From: Pseudomonas putida
Lineage (GTDB): Bacteria > Pseudomonadota > Gammaproteobacteria > Pseudomonadales > Pseudomonadaceae
DNA: 64,000 bases
Direction of reading: 5' to 3'
Assembly (NCBI RefSeq): GCF_001941965.1
Contig: NZ_MKZO01000047.1
Span: forward strand, 124,001 to 188,000
Shown one piece after another: positions 55,764 to 64,000 of the stretch. Under the pieces are notes generated by a model that had not been told where the DNA came from, did no database searches, and saw only the letters and a program-made list of their open reading frames with translations. Every line of letters starts with the position of its first letter. The first letter of the stretch is position 1. The position numbers were made by a program, and so were the translations under genes.

Positions 55764-57149
55764 ATGACGTCGCAATCACAAGAAAAACACGGCTCCCTGC
55801 AACATGGCCTGACCTCTCGTCAGGTCTCCATGATTTCCATCGCCGGCATCATCGGTGCCGGCCTGTTCATTGGTTCGTCCAATGCCATCGCCTCGGCCGG
55901 CCCGGCGATTCTCATCTCCTACGCCATGACCGGCCTGCTGGTGTTGCTGGTGATGCGCATGCTCGGCGAAATGGCCGTGGCCAACCCCGACAGCGGCTCG
56001 TTCTCCACCTATGCCGGGCAGGCCATCGGGCCCTGGGCTGGTTTTACCATCGGCTGGCTGTACTGGTGGTTCTGGGTGCTGATCATCCCGGTCGAGGCCA
56101 TCGCTGGCGCGGACATTCTGCACGCCTGGTTCCCGGCCGTGCCGTCCTGGTTGTTCGCCTTCCTGATCATGGGCGTGCTGGCCTGCAGCAACCTGGTTAG
56201 CGTGAAGAACTTCGGCGAGTTCGAATTCTGGTTCGCCCTGGTCAAGGTGCTGGCGATCATCGCCTTTATCGTGGTCGGTGCCATGGCGGTGTCTGGTTTC
56301 TGGCCACTGGCGCAGGTTTCCGGGGTCAGCCAACTGTGGGCCAATGGCGGCTTCATGCCCAATGGTTTCGGCACGGTGCTGGGCGGGGTGCTGATCACCA
56401 TCTTCTCGTTCTTCGGTGCCGAGATCGTCACCATTGCCGCCGATGAAACCTCCAATCCCCAGGAGAAGATCCGTCGTGCCACCAACCTGGTGGTGTACCG
56501 CATCGCGATCTTCTACCTGGTGTCGATCTTCCTGGTGGTGTCGCTGGTGGCCTGGAATGACCCGGGGCTCAAGGCGGTGGGGTCTTTCCAGCGGGTGCTG
56601 GAGGTTCTGAATGTGCCGGGGGCCAAGCTGATCGTCGACCTGGTGGTCCTGGTGGCGGTGACCAGTTGCATGAACTCGGGGCTGTATACCGCGTCGCGCA
56701 TGTTGCATTCGCTGGGTGCCCGGGGCGAGGCGCTGCCGATTGTCCGGCGGGTCTCGCGCAATGGCGTGCCGGTGGTGGCGGTGTTGTTGTCGACCCTGGC
56801 CGGGTTTGGAGGCTGTGTCGTGAACTATGTGTTTCCGGGCAAGGTGTTCAGCTTCCTGCTCTCGACCACCGGGTCGATTGCCTTGCTGGTGTACCTGGTG
56901 ATCGCCGTGTCCCAGCTGCGCATGCGGGCGCGAGCCGAGCGGGCAGGGACGCCACCGGCGTTTCGCATGTGGCTGTTCCCTTGGCTGACCTGGCTGGTGA
57001 TCGCGGCGATCCTCACGGTGCTGGGCTATATGCTGGTCAGCGATGCCTATCGCTACGAGGCGCTGATGACGGCGGGGGTGACCCTGTTCATCCTGCTGGT
57101 GTGCTTTACCCGGCAGCGGGTGCCGGGGTTGGCGGCTGCTGTGGATTGA
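55764..57149 (+). CDS. Amino-acid permease (APC superfamily, AAT/GabP-like)
   Basis: A 461-residue transporter with twelve membrane segments. It has the family opening SRQVSMISIAGIIGAGLFIG and the FGAEIVTIAADETSNPQEKI motif of the AAT group that includes GabP. It gives the cluster a second, proton-driven uptake route beside the ABC importer, perhaps for an intermediate amino acid. It starts 63 nt after ridA, so it is probably co-transcribed. Substrate unknown. Confidence 0.88.
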   Translation: MTSQSQEKHGSLQHGLTSRQVSMISIAGIIGAGLFIGSSNAIASAGPAILISYAMTGLLVLLVMRMLGEMAVANPDSGSFSTYAGQAIGPWAGFTIGWLYWWFWVLIIPVEAIAGADILHAWFPAVPSWLFAFLIMGVLACSNLVSVKNFGEFEFWFALVKVLAIIAFIVVGAMAVSGFWPLAQVSGVSQLWANGGFMPNGFGTVLGGVLITIFSFFGAEIVTIAADETSNPQEKIRRATNLVVYRIAIFYLVSIFLVVSLVAWNDPGLKAVGSFQRVLEVLNVPGAKLIVDLVVLVAVTSCMNSGLYTASRMLHSLGARGEALPIVRRVSRNGVPVVAVLLSTLAGFGGCVVNYVFPGKVFSFLLSTTGSIALLVYLVIAVSQLRMRARAERAGTPPAFRMWLFPWLTWLVIAAILTVLGYMLVSDAYRYEALMTAGVTLFILLVCFTRQRVPGLAAAVD

Positions 57150-57256
57150 GGGTGCTGCTGATGGCCTCATCGGAGGTGATCGAGGGGCGCCTGGCCAGGG
57201 CGCTGGATGAAGGCTGGGATATCGATGTCGTTTTGGGGCAGGCGGGGCGATAGCGT

Positions 57257-58327
57257 TCAACGCTGGGTCAGGCGAATGATCTGCCTCGCACAAAACGCCC
57301 CGGTCAGGATCACCCCGAACAGCCGCAAGGTCTGCATTGCCAGGACCAGGCCGACATCGGCATGGGTTTCCACCGCTATGATCGCCATGGCGTCCAGGCC
57401 GCCGGGGCTGGTCGCCAGGTACATGGACAGGAAGTCCGTGCCGGCGATGCGCGCCAGTACCCAGGCGCAGCCGGCGCAGAGCAGGATCAGCACCAGTGCC
57501 CCGGCGATCATCGTCGGCAGGCGTTTCCAGACATAGCCCATGGTCTGGCGGTCGAAGCGCAGGCCGATATAGCAACCGATGGCGCCGTAGGCGAAGGCCA
57601 GCAGCCATTCCGGCATCTCGATGACCAGCACGCCGCCCAGTTGCAGCACACCACCGAGCAGCAACGGCACCAGCAAGGCGCCGGCCGGCAGCCGGTTGCC
57701 CAGTGCGATCCCCAGCAGGACCACCCCCAGGCTCAGGGCCATGTTGCCCAGCTCCGGCGCCGCCACCAGTGGCGCGGCGCTGGCGGTCAGCCCATCACCG
57801 ATGGACGCCCCGAGGGCATGGCTGACCAGCGAACCCACCATCACCACGCACACCACCCGCACATACTGCATGGTCGCCACGACCCGCGCGTCGGCGCCGT
57901 ATTCCTCGGCCATCGAGACCATCGCCGAAGCCGCGCCGGGGGCTGTGCCCCAGGCTGCCGTGCTGCCGGGGATGCCACCAAAGCGCACGGTGCCCAGGCC
58001 CACCAGGGCACTCAACACCACGGTAACCAGGGTGGCGAACAGCATCAGCGGCCAGGCCTGGGCCAGTGACACCAGGACGGCCCAGGTCACCGAATGGGCC
58101 ACCAGCAAGCCGACGCAACCCTGGCCGAAGCGGAATACCTGGCGATGCAGGCTGAGGTTGGCGCCGCTGACACCGAAGACGATGGCCACCAGCATCGGGC
58201 CGAGGAACAGGCCGGCGGGAACCGACAGGGCGTGGAGGATCTGGCCCGCGCTGCCGGCGCTCAGGATCAGCATCAGCCAGCGGGGAAGGGAGGTGTGGAG
58301 GCGGTGTTTCGGGGTGGGGTCAGGCAA
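57257..58327 (-). CDS. AbrB-family membrane protein
   Basis: A 356-residue inner-membrane protein with two similar halves of hydrophobic segments: PAGLFLGPMLVAIVFG in the first and PAGALLVPLLLGGVLQLG in the second. Each half is the repeat of the AbrB (AmoA-regulator-like) membrane family. The conserved GGIPGSTAAWGTAPGAASAM is present. No known function. I start it at the TTG at 58327 with GCAGGAG upstream; an earlier TTG at 58357 lacks a ribosome site. Divergent from the LysR gene. Confidence 0.78.
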   Translation of the reverse strand: MPDPTPKHRLHTSLPRWLMLILSAGSAGQILHALSVPAGLFLGPMLVAIVFGVSGANLSLHRQVFRFGQGCVGLLVAHSVTWAVLVSLAQAWPLMLFATLVTVVLSALVGLGTVRFGGIPGSTAAWGTAPGAASAMVSMAEEYGADARVVATMQYVRVVCVVMVGSLVSHALGASIGDGLTASAAPLVAAPELGNMALSLGVVLLGIALGNRLPAGALLVPLLLGGVLQLGGVLVIEMPEWLLAFAYGAIGCYIGLRFDRQTMGYVWKRLPTMIAGALVLILLCAGCAWVLARIAGTDFLSMYLATSPGGLDAMAIIAVETHADVGLVLAMQTLRLFGVILTGAFCARQIIRLTQR

Positions 58328-58459
58328 GGTCGAGAGTCTCCTGCGGGGGGGGGGCAATGACCGGCGGGCCAGTGGCCGTCGGCGGAGAAATTATCGACTT
58401 GGCGAATCATCAAGTCTATTTTCTACTTTCGATCAATCGATAACTGAAATTCATCAATC

Positions 58460-59362
58460 ATGGACCTTCGCGACCTCAAGTACTTCGCAACCATCGCCGA
58501 ACTGGGCCATCTCGGGCGGGCGGCGGAAAAGCTCAACCGCAGTCAGCCGGCCCTGAGCAAAAGCATCCAGCGCCTTGAGGAGTCGCTCGGCGCACGCCTG
58601 TTCAAGCGCGACGGCCGGCGCATCAAGCTGACTGATGTCGGTGAACTGTTGCTGGCTCGTGGTCGGCAACTGCAGATGAGCATCGCCGAGACCGAGCGCG
58701 AGATCCGCGATTTCGCCGGTGGCCTGACGGGCACGATTCGCCTGGGTTGCGCGGCGAGTATGGCCGAGTACCTGTTGCCCCAACTCACTGCTGCGTTGCT
58801 GGAGCGGGCGCCGGATCTGCTGCTGAAGCTGTCGATCGCCCAGGACGACGTGCTCAGGGAGTCGCTGCGCTCCGATCGGCTGGACGTGATCATCTGTCCG
58901 CTGGTCGCGGATGAAGAGCACTTCGTCAGCTATCCGGTACTCGAGGATGAAATGGTGGTGGTGGCCAGTGCCGAACATCCGCTGTTCGACGGGCCGGTGG
59001 AGCTAAAGGATTTGTGCCAGTACCGCTGGGTGCTTGGTGCGCCAACGGTCAGTGCCAGGCGCTGGATCGACAATGCCTTCATCGAACACCAGTTGCCGGT
59101 CCCGGTGGTGCAGGTGGAGACCAATACCATCTCCATGCTGCCGCGGCTGATCGCGCAGACCCGGCTGCTGAGTTTCGTCGCACGGGAAATACTTGAACAT
59201 GGGCAGGGGATGTCGCGCCTGAGGGAAGTGCCGCTGGCGCAGACCACCATGCTGCGCTCCATCGGGATTTCGCTGCCGGCGGGGCGTTATATCCCGCCGG
59301 CGGCGAATGCACTGGTCGAATTGCTGAGGGAGAACGGGCGCAGGTTTTTCCGCGAGGTGTGA
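58460..59362 (+). CDS. LysR-family transcriptional regulator
   Basis: A 300-residue LysR regulator: MDLRDLKYFATIAELGHLGR and QPALSKSIQRLEESLGARLF form the HTH (1-60), followed by the effector domain. It is divergent from the AbrB-family gene with 132 bp between them, in which TTATCGA and TCGATAA occur as distant inverted halves, so that gene is its most likely target. Ends 5 nt before the convergent dehydrogenase stop. Confidence 0.88.
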   Translation: MDLRDLKYFATIAELGHLGRAAEKLNRSQPALSKSIQRLEESLGARLFKRDGRRIKLTDVGELLLARGRQLQMSIAETEREIRDFAGGLTGTIRLGCAASMAEYLLPQLTAALLERAPDLLLKLSIAQDDVLRESLRSDRLDVIICPLVADEEHFVSYPVLEDEMVVVASAEHPLFDGPVELKDLCQYRWVLGAPTVSARRWIDNAFIEHQLPVPVVQVETNTISMLPRLIAQTRLLSFVAREILEHGQGMSRLREVPLAQTTMLRSIGISLPAGRYIPPAANALVELLRENGRRFFREV

Positions 59363-59367
59363 CGGGC

Positions 59368-60423
59368 TCAGGCGTCCTGCAAGGTCGCCATATCGATCAC
59401 GAAGCGATACTTCACATCCCCCTTGATCATCCGCTCATAGGCTTCATTGATATTGCGGATATCCAGCATCTCGATATCGCAACGGATATCGTGGGCCGCG
59501 CAGAAATCCAGGACCTCCTGGGTCTCGGCAATCCCGCCGATCAGCGAGCCGGCGATGACCCGGCGCTTGAGCACCAGGTGCGCGGCATCGATGGCCGGTT
59601 CGACCGGCTCGATCAGCCCGACCAGGATATGCACGCCATTGAACTTGAGGGTTTGCAGGTACGGGTTGAGGTCGTGCTGTACCGGGATGGTGTCCAGCAG
59701 GAAATCGAAGTGGTCCGCCGCGGCGGCCATCTGCTCGGGGTCGGTGGACACGATCACATGGTCGGCACCCTGGCTGCGGGCTTCGGCGGCCTTGGCGGCG
59801 GAGCGGGTGAACAGGGTGACTTCGGCGCCCAGGGCCTTGGCCAGCTTGATGCCCATATGGCCCAGGCCGCCCATGCCGAGGATGCCGACCTTGTGGCCCG
59901 GGCCGACGCCGTGGTGGCGCAGTGGCGAGTAGGTAGTGATGCCCGCACAGAGGATCGGCGCCGCGCTGGCCAGGTCCATGCCGTCCGGGATGCGCACGAC
60001 GAAGGCTTCGCTGACCACGATGCGGTTGGAGTAGCCGCCCAGGGTGTAGCTGCCGTCGACCCGGTCCGGGGTGGTGTAGGTCATGGTCGGGCCTTCCAGG
60101 CAGTACTGCTCCAGGTCGGCATGACAGGCTTCGCAGGTGCGGCAGGAGTCGACCATGCAGCCCACCCCGACCAGGTCGCCGGCCTGGTATTGGCTGACAT
60201 TGCTGCCAACCGCGCTGACCCGGCCGATGATCTCGTGGCCCGGCATCAGCGGGTACACGGCGATGCCCCATTCGTTGCGTGCCTGGTGGATATCGGAGTG
60301 GCACACGCCGCAGTAGAGGATCTCGATGACCACGTCGTCGGCCCGCGGGGCGCGGCGTTCGAAGTGCATCGGGGTGAGCGGGGCGGTGGAGGATTGGGCA
60401 GCGTAGCCAATGGCTTTGTACAT
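59368..60423 (-). CDS. Zinc-dependent alcohol dehydrogenase (NADP, YahK/CAD-like)
   Basis: A 351-residue medium-chain dehydrogenase. Catalytic zinc ligands lie at C41 (CGVCHSD) and H63 (PGHE), and the structural zinc is held by the cysteines of CRTCEACHADLEQYC (94, 97, 100, 108). The nucleotide motif is GMGGLGHMG. Members of this group reduce a broad range of aldehydes with NADPH. Divergent from an AraC regulator that should control it. Confidence 0.9.
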   Translation of the reverse strand: MYKAIGYAAQSSTAPLTPMHFERRAPRADDVVIEILYCGVCHSDIHQARNEWGIAVYPLMPGHEIIGRVSAVGSNVSQYQAGDLVGVGCMVDSCRTCEACHADLEQYCLEGPTMTYTTPDRVDGSYTLGGYSNRIVVSEAFVVRIPDGMDLASAAPILCAGITTYSPLRHHGVGPGHKVGILGMGGLGHMGIKLAKALGAEVTLFTRSAAKAAEARSQGADHVIVSTDPEQMAAAADHFDFLLDTIPVQHDLNPYLQTLKFNGVHILVGLIEPVEPAIDAAHLVLKRRVIAGSLIGGIAETQEVLDFCAAHDIRCDIEMLDIRNINEAYERMIKGDVKYRFVIDMATLQDA

Positions 60424-60589
60424 GGTGGGACACTCTCATTTTGCGACTTGCGAGGGCGGCGCACTTTACGCGCGGCGGCCGCGCCTGCCGATGAGCATTC
60501 CTCCGTTTGTCGTGCCTATTCCTCCAGGGCTGCTCATTTACCGGTGAAATCTGGGATCATGGCCCGCCTCTCCACTGTAGCGATTCAGC

Positions 60590-61483
60590 ATGTCCGCCTC
60601 GATAGCCGCGCCCGGCCTTGAACACCTCTGCAACCTGATCCATCCCCTGGCCACCCGACCCGGGTTCGTCGAGACCCGTCTGCCCGAGGTGGAGGTGCTG
60701 TCGTGGTCCGGGTATGTGGCCAGCAGCCCGCAGATCTACGAGCCCAGCCTGATGATCCTGGCCCAGGGCAGCAAGCTGGCGCGGCTTGGCGAACGCACCC
60801 TGGACTATGGCGCCGGGCAGTACCTGGTGCAGGCGCTGTCGGTGCCGTTCATGTGCGAAACCTTCGCCAGCGAGGCGGAGCCGTTGTATGGGGTTTCGGT
60901 GGCGCTGGATCCGCTGGTGTTGAGTGAAATGGTCCAGAGCATGGATCCGCTGGCGGCTGGCCTGGCTCGGGCGCAGACCCCGGAATCCATGAGTTCGGCG
61001 CCGCTGGACGAGCCGATGGCGGAGGCGGTGCTGCGCCTGCTGCAATGCCTGCAACGGGACGAGGATGCCCGGGTGATGGGCGCGGCGCGGATGCGCGAGG
61101 TGTATTTCGCGGCGCTAAACGGGCCGCAGGCCGGGGCCTTGCGGGCGTTGGTGGAGCAGCAGGGGCATTTTGCGCGGATCGGTGCGTCACTGGCGTTTCT
61201 GCGGGATCACTATGACCAGCCGTTGAGCATCGATGATCTGGCGGGGCGGGCGAATATGAGTGCGTCGGCGTTTCATGAGCATTTCAAGCGCACCACCTTG
61301 TTGTCGCCGATCCAGTATTTGAAGCGCCTGCGCTTGTTGAAGGCGCAGCAGATGCTGATCGGCGAAGGGCTGGGGGTGGCGCAGGTGGCGCATCGGGTGG
61401 GATATCAGAGCAGTTCGCAATTCAGTCGCGAGTACAAGCGGCAGTTTGCGCGGAATCCGGGGGAGGAGGTGGCCAGTCGGTGA
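60590..61483 (+). CDS. AraC-family regulator (AraC_N type)
   Basis: A 297-residue regulator with the N-terminal AraC_N domain (about 20-175, with QIYEPSLMILAQGSKLARLG) and a C-terminal HTH pair (LSIDDLAGRANMSASAFHEH, then VAQVAHRVGYQSSSQFSREY). Genes of this type commonly sit divergent from a YahK-like alcohol dehydrogenase, as here with 166 bp between. Its inducer is likely an aldehyde or alcohol. Confidence 0.88.
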   Translation: MSASIAAPGLEHLCNLIHPLATRPGFVETRLPEVEVLSWSGYVASSPQIYEPSLMILAQGSKLARLGERTLDYGAGQYLVQALSVPFMCETFASEAEPLYGVSVALDPLVLSEMVQSMDPLAAGLARAQTPESMSSAPLDEPMAEAVLRLLQCLQRDEDARVMGAARMREVYFAALNGPQAGALRALVEQQGHFARIGASLAFLRDHYDQPLSIDDLAGRANMSASAFHEHFKRTTLLSPIQYLKRLRLLKAQQMLIGEGLGVAQVAHRVGYQSSSQFSREYKRQFARNPGEEVASR

Positions 61484-61492
61484 TGGGGTGTT

Positions 61493-61600
61493 GCTGATGG
61501 CCTCATCGCCGGCAACGCCGGCTCCCACAAGGTCCGGCGGTGCCCACAATACCTGTGGGAGCCGGCGTTGCCGGCGATGCGCCGCGCAAGCGGCGCCCGA
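61493..61600. repeat. REP pair (GCCGGCGTTGCCGGC subtype)
   Basis: ATCGCCGGCAACGCCGGCTC at about 61506 and GTGGGAGCCGGCGTTGCCGGCG at about 61556-61577, between the convergent AraC and Udh genes. The preceding GCTGATGGCCTCATCG also flanks the REP at 32070 and occurs alone at 57157. Confidence 0.85.
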
Positions 61601-61604
61601 TTCA

Positions 61605-62405
61605 TCAGTCGCCGAACGGCCCCGCCTGGGTAAACGCCCCGCCTTGCAGCCCGGCACCCGGATCGTTCGCCGCCGGCTGCATCTTCCCGCGAAACCGCTC
61701 CGAGCTGTCCTTCGGCTCGAACCCCAGGTGCGCCGCATGACGGTTGTCCCACCACAGCTCACGGTTGGCCGATACCCCGTAGACCACCGTATGCCCCACA
61801 CCCTCCGCCAGCAGCGCCCGCTCCACCAGGTGCGCCAGGTCGGCATAGCTCAGCCAGGTCGAGAGCATGCGCAGGTTGCGCGGCTCGGGGAATGACGAGC
61901 CGATCCGCAAGCTCACGGTCTCGATGCCATAGCGATGGAAATAGAAGGTCGCCAGGTCCTCGCCATAGGACTTCGACAGCCCGTAGTAGCAGTCCGGCCT
62001 GCGCGGCGAGTGGGCATCGACGGTCTCGTCCTGCGGATAGAAACCGGTGACATGGTTCGAACTGGCGAAGATCACCCGCTTGATCCCCTGTTTGCGCGCC
62101 GCCTCGTAGATATGGAAGGTGCCGCGGATATTCGCGTCGAGAATCTCCTCGAACGCCCGCTCGGTAGAAATTCCGCCCAGGTGCACGATGGCATCGACAC
62201 CCTCGGCCAGGGCCAGGACCCCGGCCTTGTCGGCGAGGTCGCAGGGCAGCACTTCTTCATGGGCGCCGGCAGCCGGCGCCATTTCGCTGATATCGGAAAC
62301 ACGAACGATGGCGGCATGGGCCTGCAGGGCCTCGCGCAGGATCTGCCCGAGGCCGCCGGCGGCGCCGGTGAGCAGCAGGCGGTGGAAGGGTTTGCTGGTG
62401 GTCAT
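61605..62405 (-). CDS. udh: Uronate dehydrogenase
   Basis: A 266-residue extended SDR that oxidises D-galacturonate or D-glucuronate to the aldaro-lactone with NAD. It has TGAAGGLGQILREAL (13-27), FASSNHVTGFYPQ (113-125), the catalytic Y141/K145 (YGLSK) and the SLRIGSSFPEPRNLRMLSTW segment matching characterised Pseudomonas Udh. The ATG at 62405 is preferred to one at 62435. Encoded with a KdgM-type porin and an enolase-superfamily gene, consistent with uronate/aldarate use. Confidence 0.9.
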   Translation of the reverse strand: MTTSKPFHRLLLTGAAGGLGQILREALQAHAAIVRVSDISEMAPAAGAHEEVLPCDLADKAGVLALAEGVDAIVHLGGISTERAFEEILDANIRGTFHIYEAARKQGIKRVIFASSNHVTGFYPQDETVDAHSPRRPDCYYGLSKSYGEDLATFYFHRYGIETVSLRIGSSFPEPRNLRMLSTWLSYADLAHLVERALLAEGVGHTVVYGVSANRELWWDNRHAAHLGFEPKDSSERFRGKMQPAANDPGAGLQGGAFTQAGPFGD

Positions 62406-62471
62406 GAAAGTGGCCTTTGCTTCGGTGGAAAACATGACCGGGCAGCCGGGTGGGCTGCCCGGAGGAGAGCG

Positions 62472-63197
62472 CTACATGAAGTTGTACTGGATCCCAAGGC
62501 GCCAGCGAGCCTGGCGGTCGTCGGTGGTGGAGCTGACCTTGATGTCACCCACTTCCATGAACGGCGCCCATTGCTTGTTGAGCTTGTACTTGATGATCAG
62601 GTTCTGCTCGTAGTCGCTCTTCTTGTTGTCGTAGCGGATGTAGTCGGTACTGAAGTGGATGTACTGGTACTCGAAGGCCCACGGGCCTTTCGGGGTATAG
62701 CCAAGCCAGCCTTCCAGACGGGTCGTGTTCTGGTTGTCCTTGGCGCGGTCGTCCTTGCTGCGGTCGATCTGGTCGCGATCGAGGCTGCGGGCGTCCTGGC
62801 GTACGCGGGTAGCGACATACCAGGTGTCGGAGATCTTGTAGCTGTACTTCAGGCCGAACTTGTAGGTGGTCGAATCCTTGGAGCTGTCCATCTGGAACGC
62901 CGGCGTCAGCGTCGACCGGGGACTCAACTTGTAGTTGTAGTCCACCGTGAACTCATGGCCGTTGTTGACCATGTTGTCGTAGGCGACGTCTTCGCGATCG
63001 CCCGCTGTCTTGTATTTGATCTCGGCGGCGAAGCCCAGGCCGCTGTCCATCCGGTAGTTCATCTTGATCCGGTCCGAATGGATGCTGTCGTCTTCGGTGA
63101 AACCGTGGCGGTAGTTGATGCTGGCCGAGTCCGCGAAGGCGTGCAGGGACAGGCCGAGTGTGGCGACGGCCACAAGGCTGTGCAGTGTGATGTTCAT
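62472..63197 (-). CDS. kdgM: KdgM-family oligogalacturonate-type porin
   Basis: A 241-residue outer-membrane protein with a signal peptide (1-22, ending LHAFA) and a 12-strand barrel of alternating sequence: SASINYRHGFTEDDSIHSDR at the start and RWRLGIQYNFM at the end, with an aromatic C-terminus. KdgM porins pass oligogalacturonates and other acidic sugars. It lies 66 nt upstream of udh on the same strand. Confidence 0.87.
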   Translation of the reverse strand: MNITLHSLVAVATLGLSLHAFADSASINYRHGFTEDDSIHSDRIKMNYRMDSGLGFAAEIKYKTAGDREDVAYDNMVNNGHEFTVDYNYKLSPRSTLTPAFQMDSSKDSTTYKFGLKYSYKISDTWYVATRVRQDARSLDRDQIDRSKDDRAKDNQNTTRLEGWLGYTPKGPWAFEYQYIHFSTDYIRYDNKKSDYEQNLIIKYKLNKQWAPFMEVGDIKVSSTTDDRQARWRLGIQYNFM

Positions 63198-63336
63198 GCG
63201 ATCTTCTTTTGTTTTTGTTGTTGAGGTCGGTATGAGGCAGGGGTCGGTAAAGGTGCTGTGGATGGGTGGCTCCGTGGCGGCAGGTGCAAAACAAGTTATC
63301 GGACAACTCTTGGGTTGTCTACGATTTCTTGAGATG

Positions 63337-63350
63337 TTGTCTGACGACAA
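63337..63350. promoter_or_regulatory. Perfect GntR-type palindrome in the udh/porin-enolase divergent region
   Basis: TTGTC-TGAC-GACAA, arms 5/5 complementary. A second, looser dyad, ACAAC-N6-GTTGT, lies at about 63303-63318. The 350-bp gap (63198-63547) separates the divergent porin and enolase-superfamily genes. The palindrome suits a FadR-subfamily regulator, none of which is encoded nearby in the window. Confidence 0.6.
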
Positions 63351-63547
63351 ATTTTGATGGCTCTATTTCGGGTGTTTCGCCTGTATGTGTTGGTGTTTGT
63401 GGAGGTTTGCAGGTGCTGAATTGGGTGGTTAAGGGTCGTTGATAAAGATTTCAAAGGGGTGCTTTTCAAAAGTTGTATGATGACGTAGGATCCTGTCCAG
63501 AGCGTGACTCTCCCGCCGCCAAACCTAATAAAAAGGCTCAGACGTCC

Positions 63548-64000
63548 ATGATCATCACTGCTGTAAACGTGCAGATTTTTTCCTACCCCACCCGCCGCGC
63601 CGTCGACAGCGCCGGCCATGCCCACCCCGGTGACGTGACCCAGGCGAAGATGGCCCTGCTGCGCATCACCACCGAATGCGGCAACGAAGGCTACGCCCTG
63701 GGCGCCCCCGAACTGATCCGCCCTTATGTGCTCGACGGCTTCGTGCGCAAGGTGCTGGTCGGGGCCAATGCCTTCGACCGCGAGAAGATCTGGCATGACC
63801 TCGCCCACTGGCAGCGCGGCAGCGCCAGCCAGCTCACCGACCGCGCCCTGGCCCTGGTGGAACAGGCACTGTGGGACTGGGCCGGACGCAAGCTGAACCT
63901 GCCGGTGCACAAGCTGATCGGCGCCTACCGCGACAAGGTCCCGGCCTATGGCTCGACCATGTGCGGCGACGAACTCCCCGGTGGCCTGTCCACCCCTGAA
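63548..64000 (+). CDS. Enolase-superfamily enzyme (mandelate racemase/muconate lactonising type), N-terminal part
   Basis: The first 151 residues of an enzyme that runs off the window end. MIITAVNVQIFSYPTRRAVD and the capping-domain helices (ALALVEQALWDWAGRKLNLP, HKLIGAYRDKVPAYGSTM) are the usual N-terminal domain of mandelate racemase-group enzymes. The metal-binding barrel lies beyond the edge. Given the neighbours, a galactarate/aldarate or lactone-converting enzyme is likely; that is inference from context. Confidence 0.8.
   Translation, partial: MIITAVNVQIFSYPTRRAVDSAGHAHPGDVTQAKMALLRITTECGNEGYALGAPELIRPYVLDGFVRKVLVGANAFDREKIWHDLAHWQRGSASQLTDRALALVEQALWDWAGRKLNLPVHKLIGAYRDKVPAYGSTMCGDELPGGLSTPE

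Overview
The window is a stretch of high-GC, gene-dense chromosome from a Pseudomonas, probably of the P. fluorescens/P. putida lineages. The evidence is the ben/cat arrangement, FecI/FecR/TonB-receptor cassettes, OprD- and KdgM-type porins, very many LysR/AraC regulators, and numerous REP elements of the GTGGGAGCTGGCTTGCCAGC type. No rRNA, tRNA, CRISPR, prophage or complete insertion sequence was seen. Species assignment is inference.

Layout. 1-5345: end of an amino-acid permease, then a cupin dioxygenase-like gene, LysR, class III aminotransferase, a second LysR and a convergent MFS exporter. 5350-7740: REP elements, a scar made of two truncated genes, a SUKH-like protein and a periplasmic repeat protein. 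7820-16506: a DUF2986 small protein and two complete iron-responsive ECF sigma / FecR / TonB-receptor units, each behind a Fur-box-like site and separated by a 128-bp tandem REP duplication. 16638-18610: an AraC regulator and a small DUF3077-like protein behind a long, strongly folded leader. 18610-32056: benzoate/catechol catabolism (catR, catBC, benR, benABCDK, catA, benE, benF) plus a sensorless chemotaxis transducer. Together these take up benzoate, dihydroxylate it, re-aromatise it to catechol, cleave it to cis,cis-muconate and convert that to 3-oxoadipate enol-lactone. 32230-36285: napEDABC periplasmic nitrate reductase.

36483-57149 is the least explained part. A TetR gene is divergent from a long + strand set: two SDRs, the two subunits of an ATP-dependent hydantoinase/oxoprolinase-type enzyme, a class I aminotransferase, a uronate-dehydrogenase-like epimerase, a FOXRED1-like flavin oxidase, a ThDP decarboxylase-like enzyme and a semialdehyde dehydrogenase. 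A GntR regulator, a five-gene branched-chain-type ABC importer, a RidA imine hydrolase and an amino-acid permease follow. The TetR/SDR promoter and the hydantoinase promoter carry the same promoter-operator block. This ties the genes into one regulon that looks like a catabolic route for a nitrogen-containing (lactam, hydantoin or modified amino acid) compound whose identity I cannot name.

57257-61483: an AbrB-type membrane protein with a divergent LysR, then a zinc alcohol dehydrogenase with a divergent AraC. 61605-64000: start of a uronate/aldarate locus (udh, KdgM-type porin, enolase-superfamily enzyme running off the end) with a perfect GntR-type palindrome in the promoter region.
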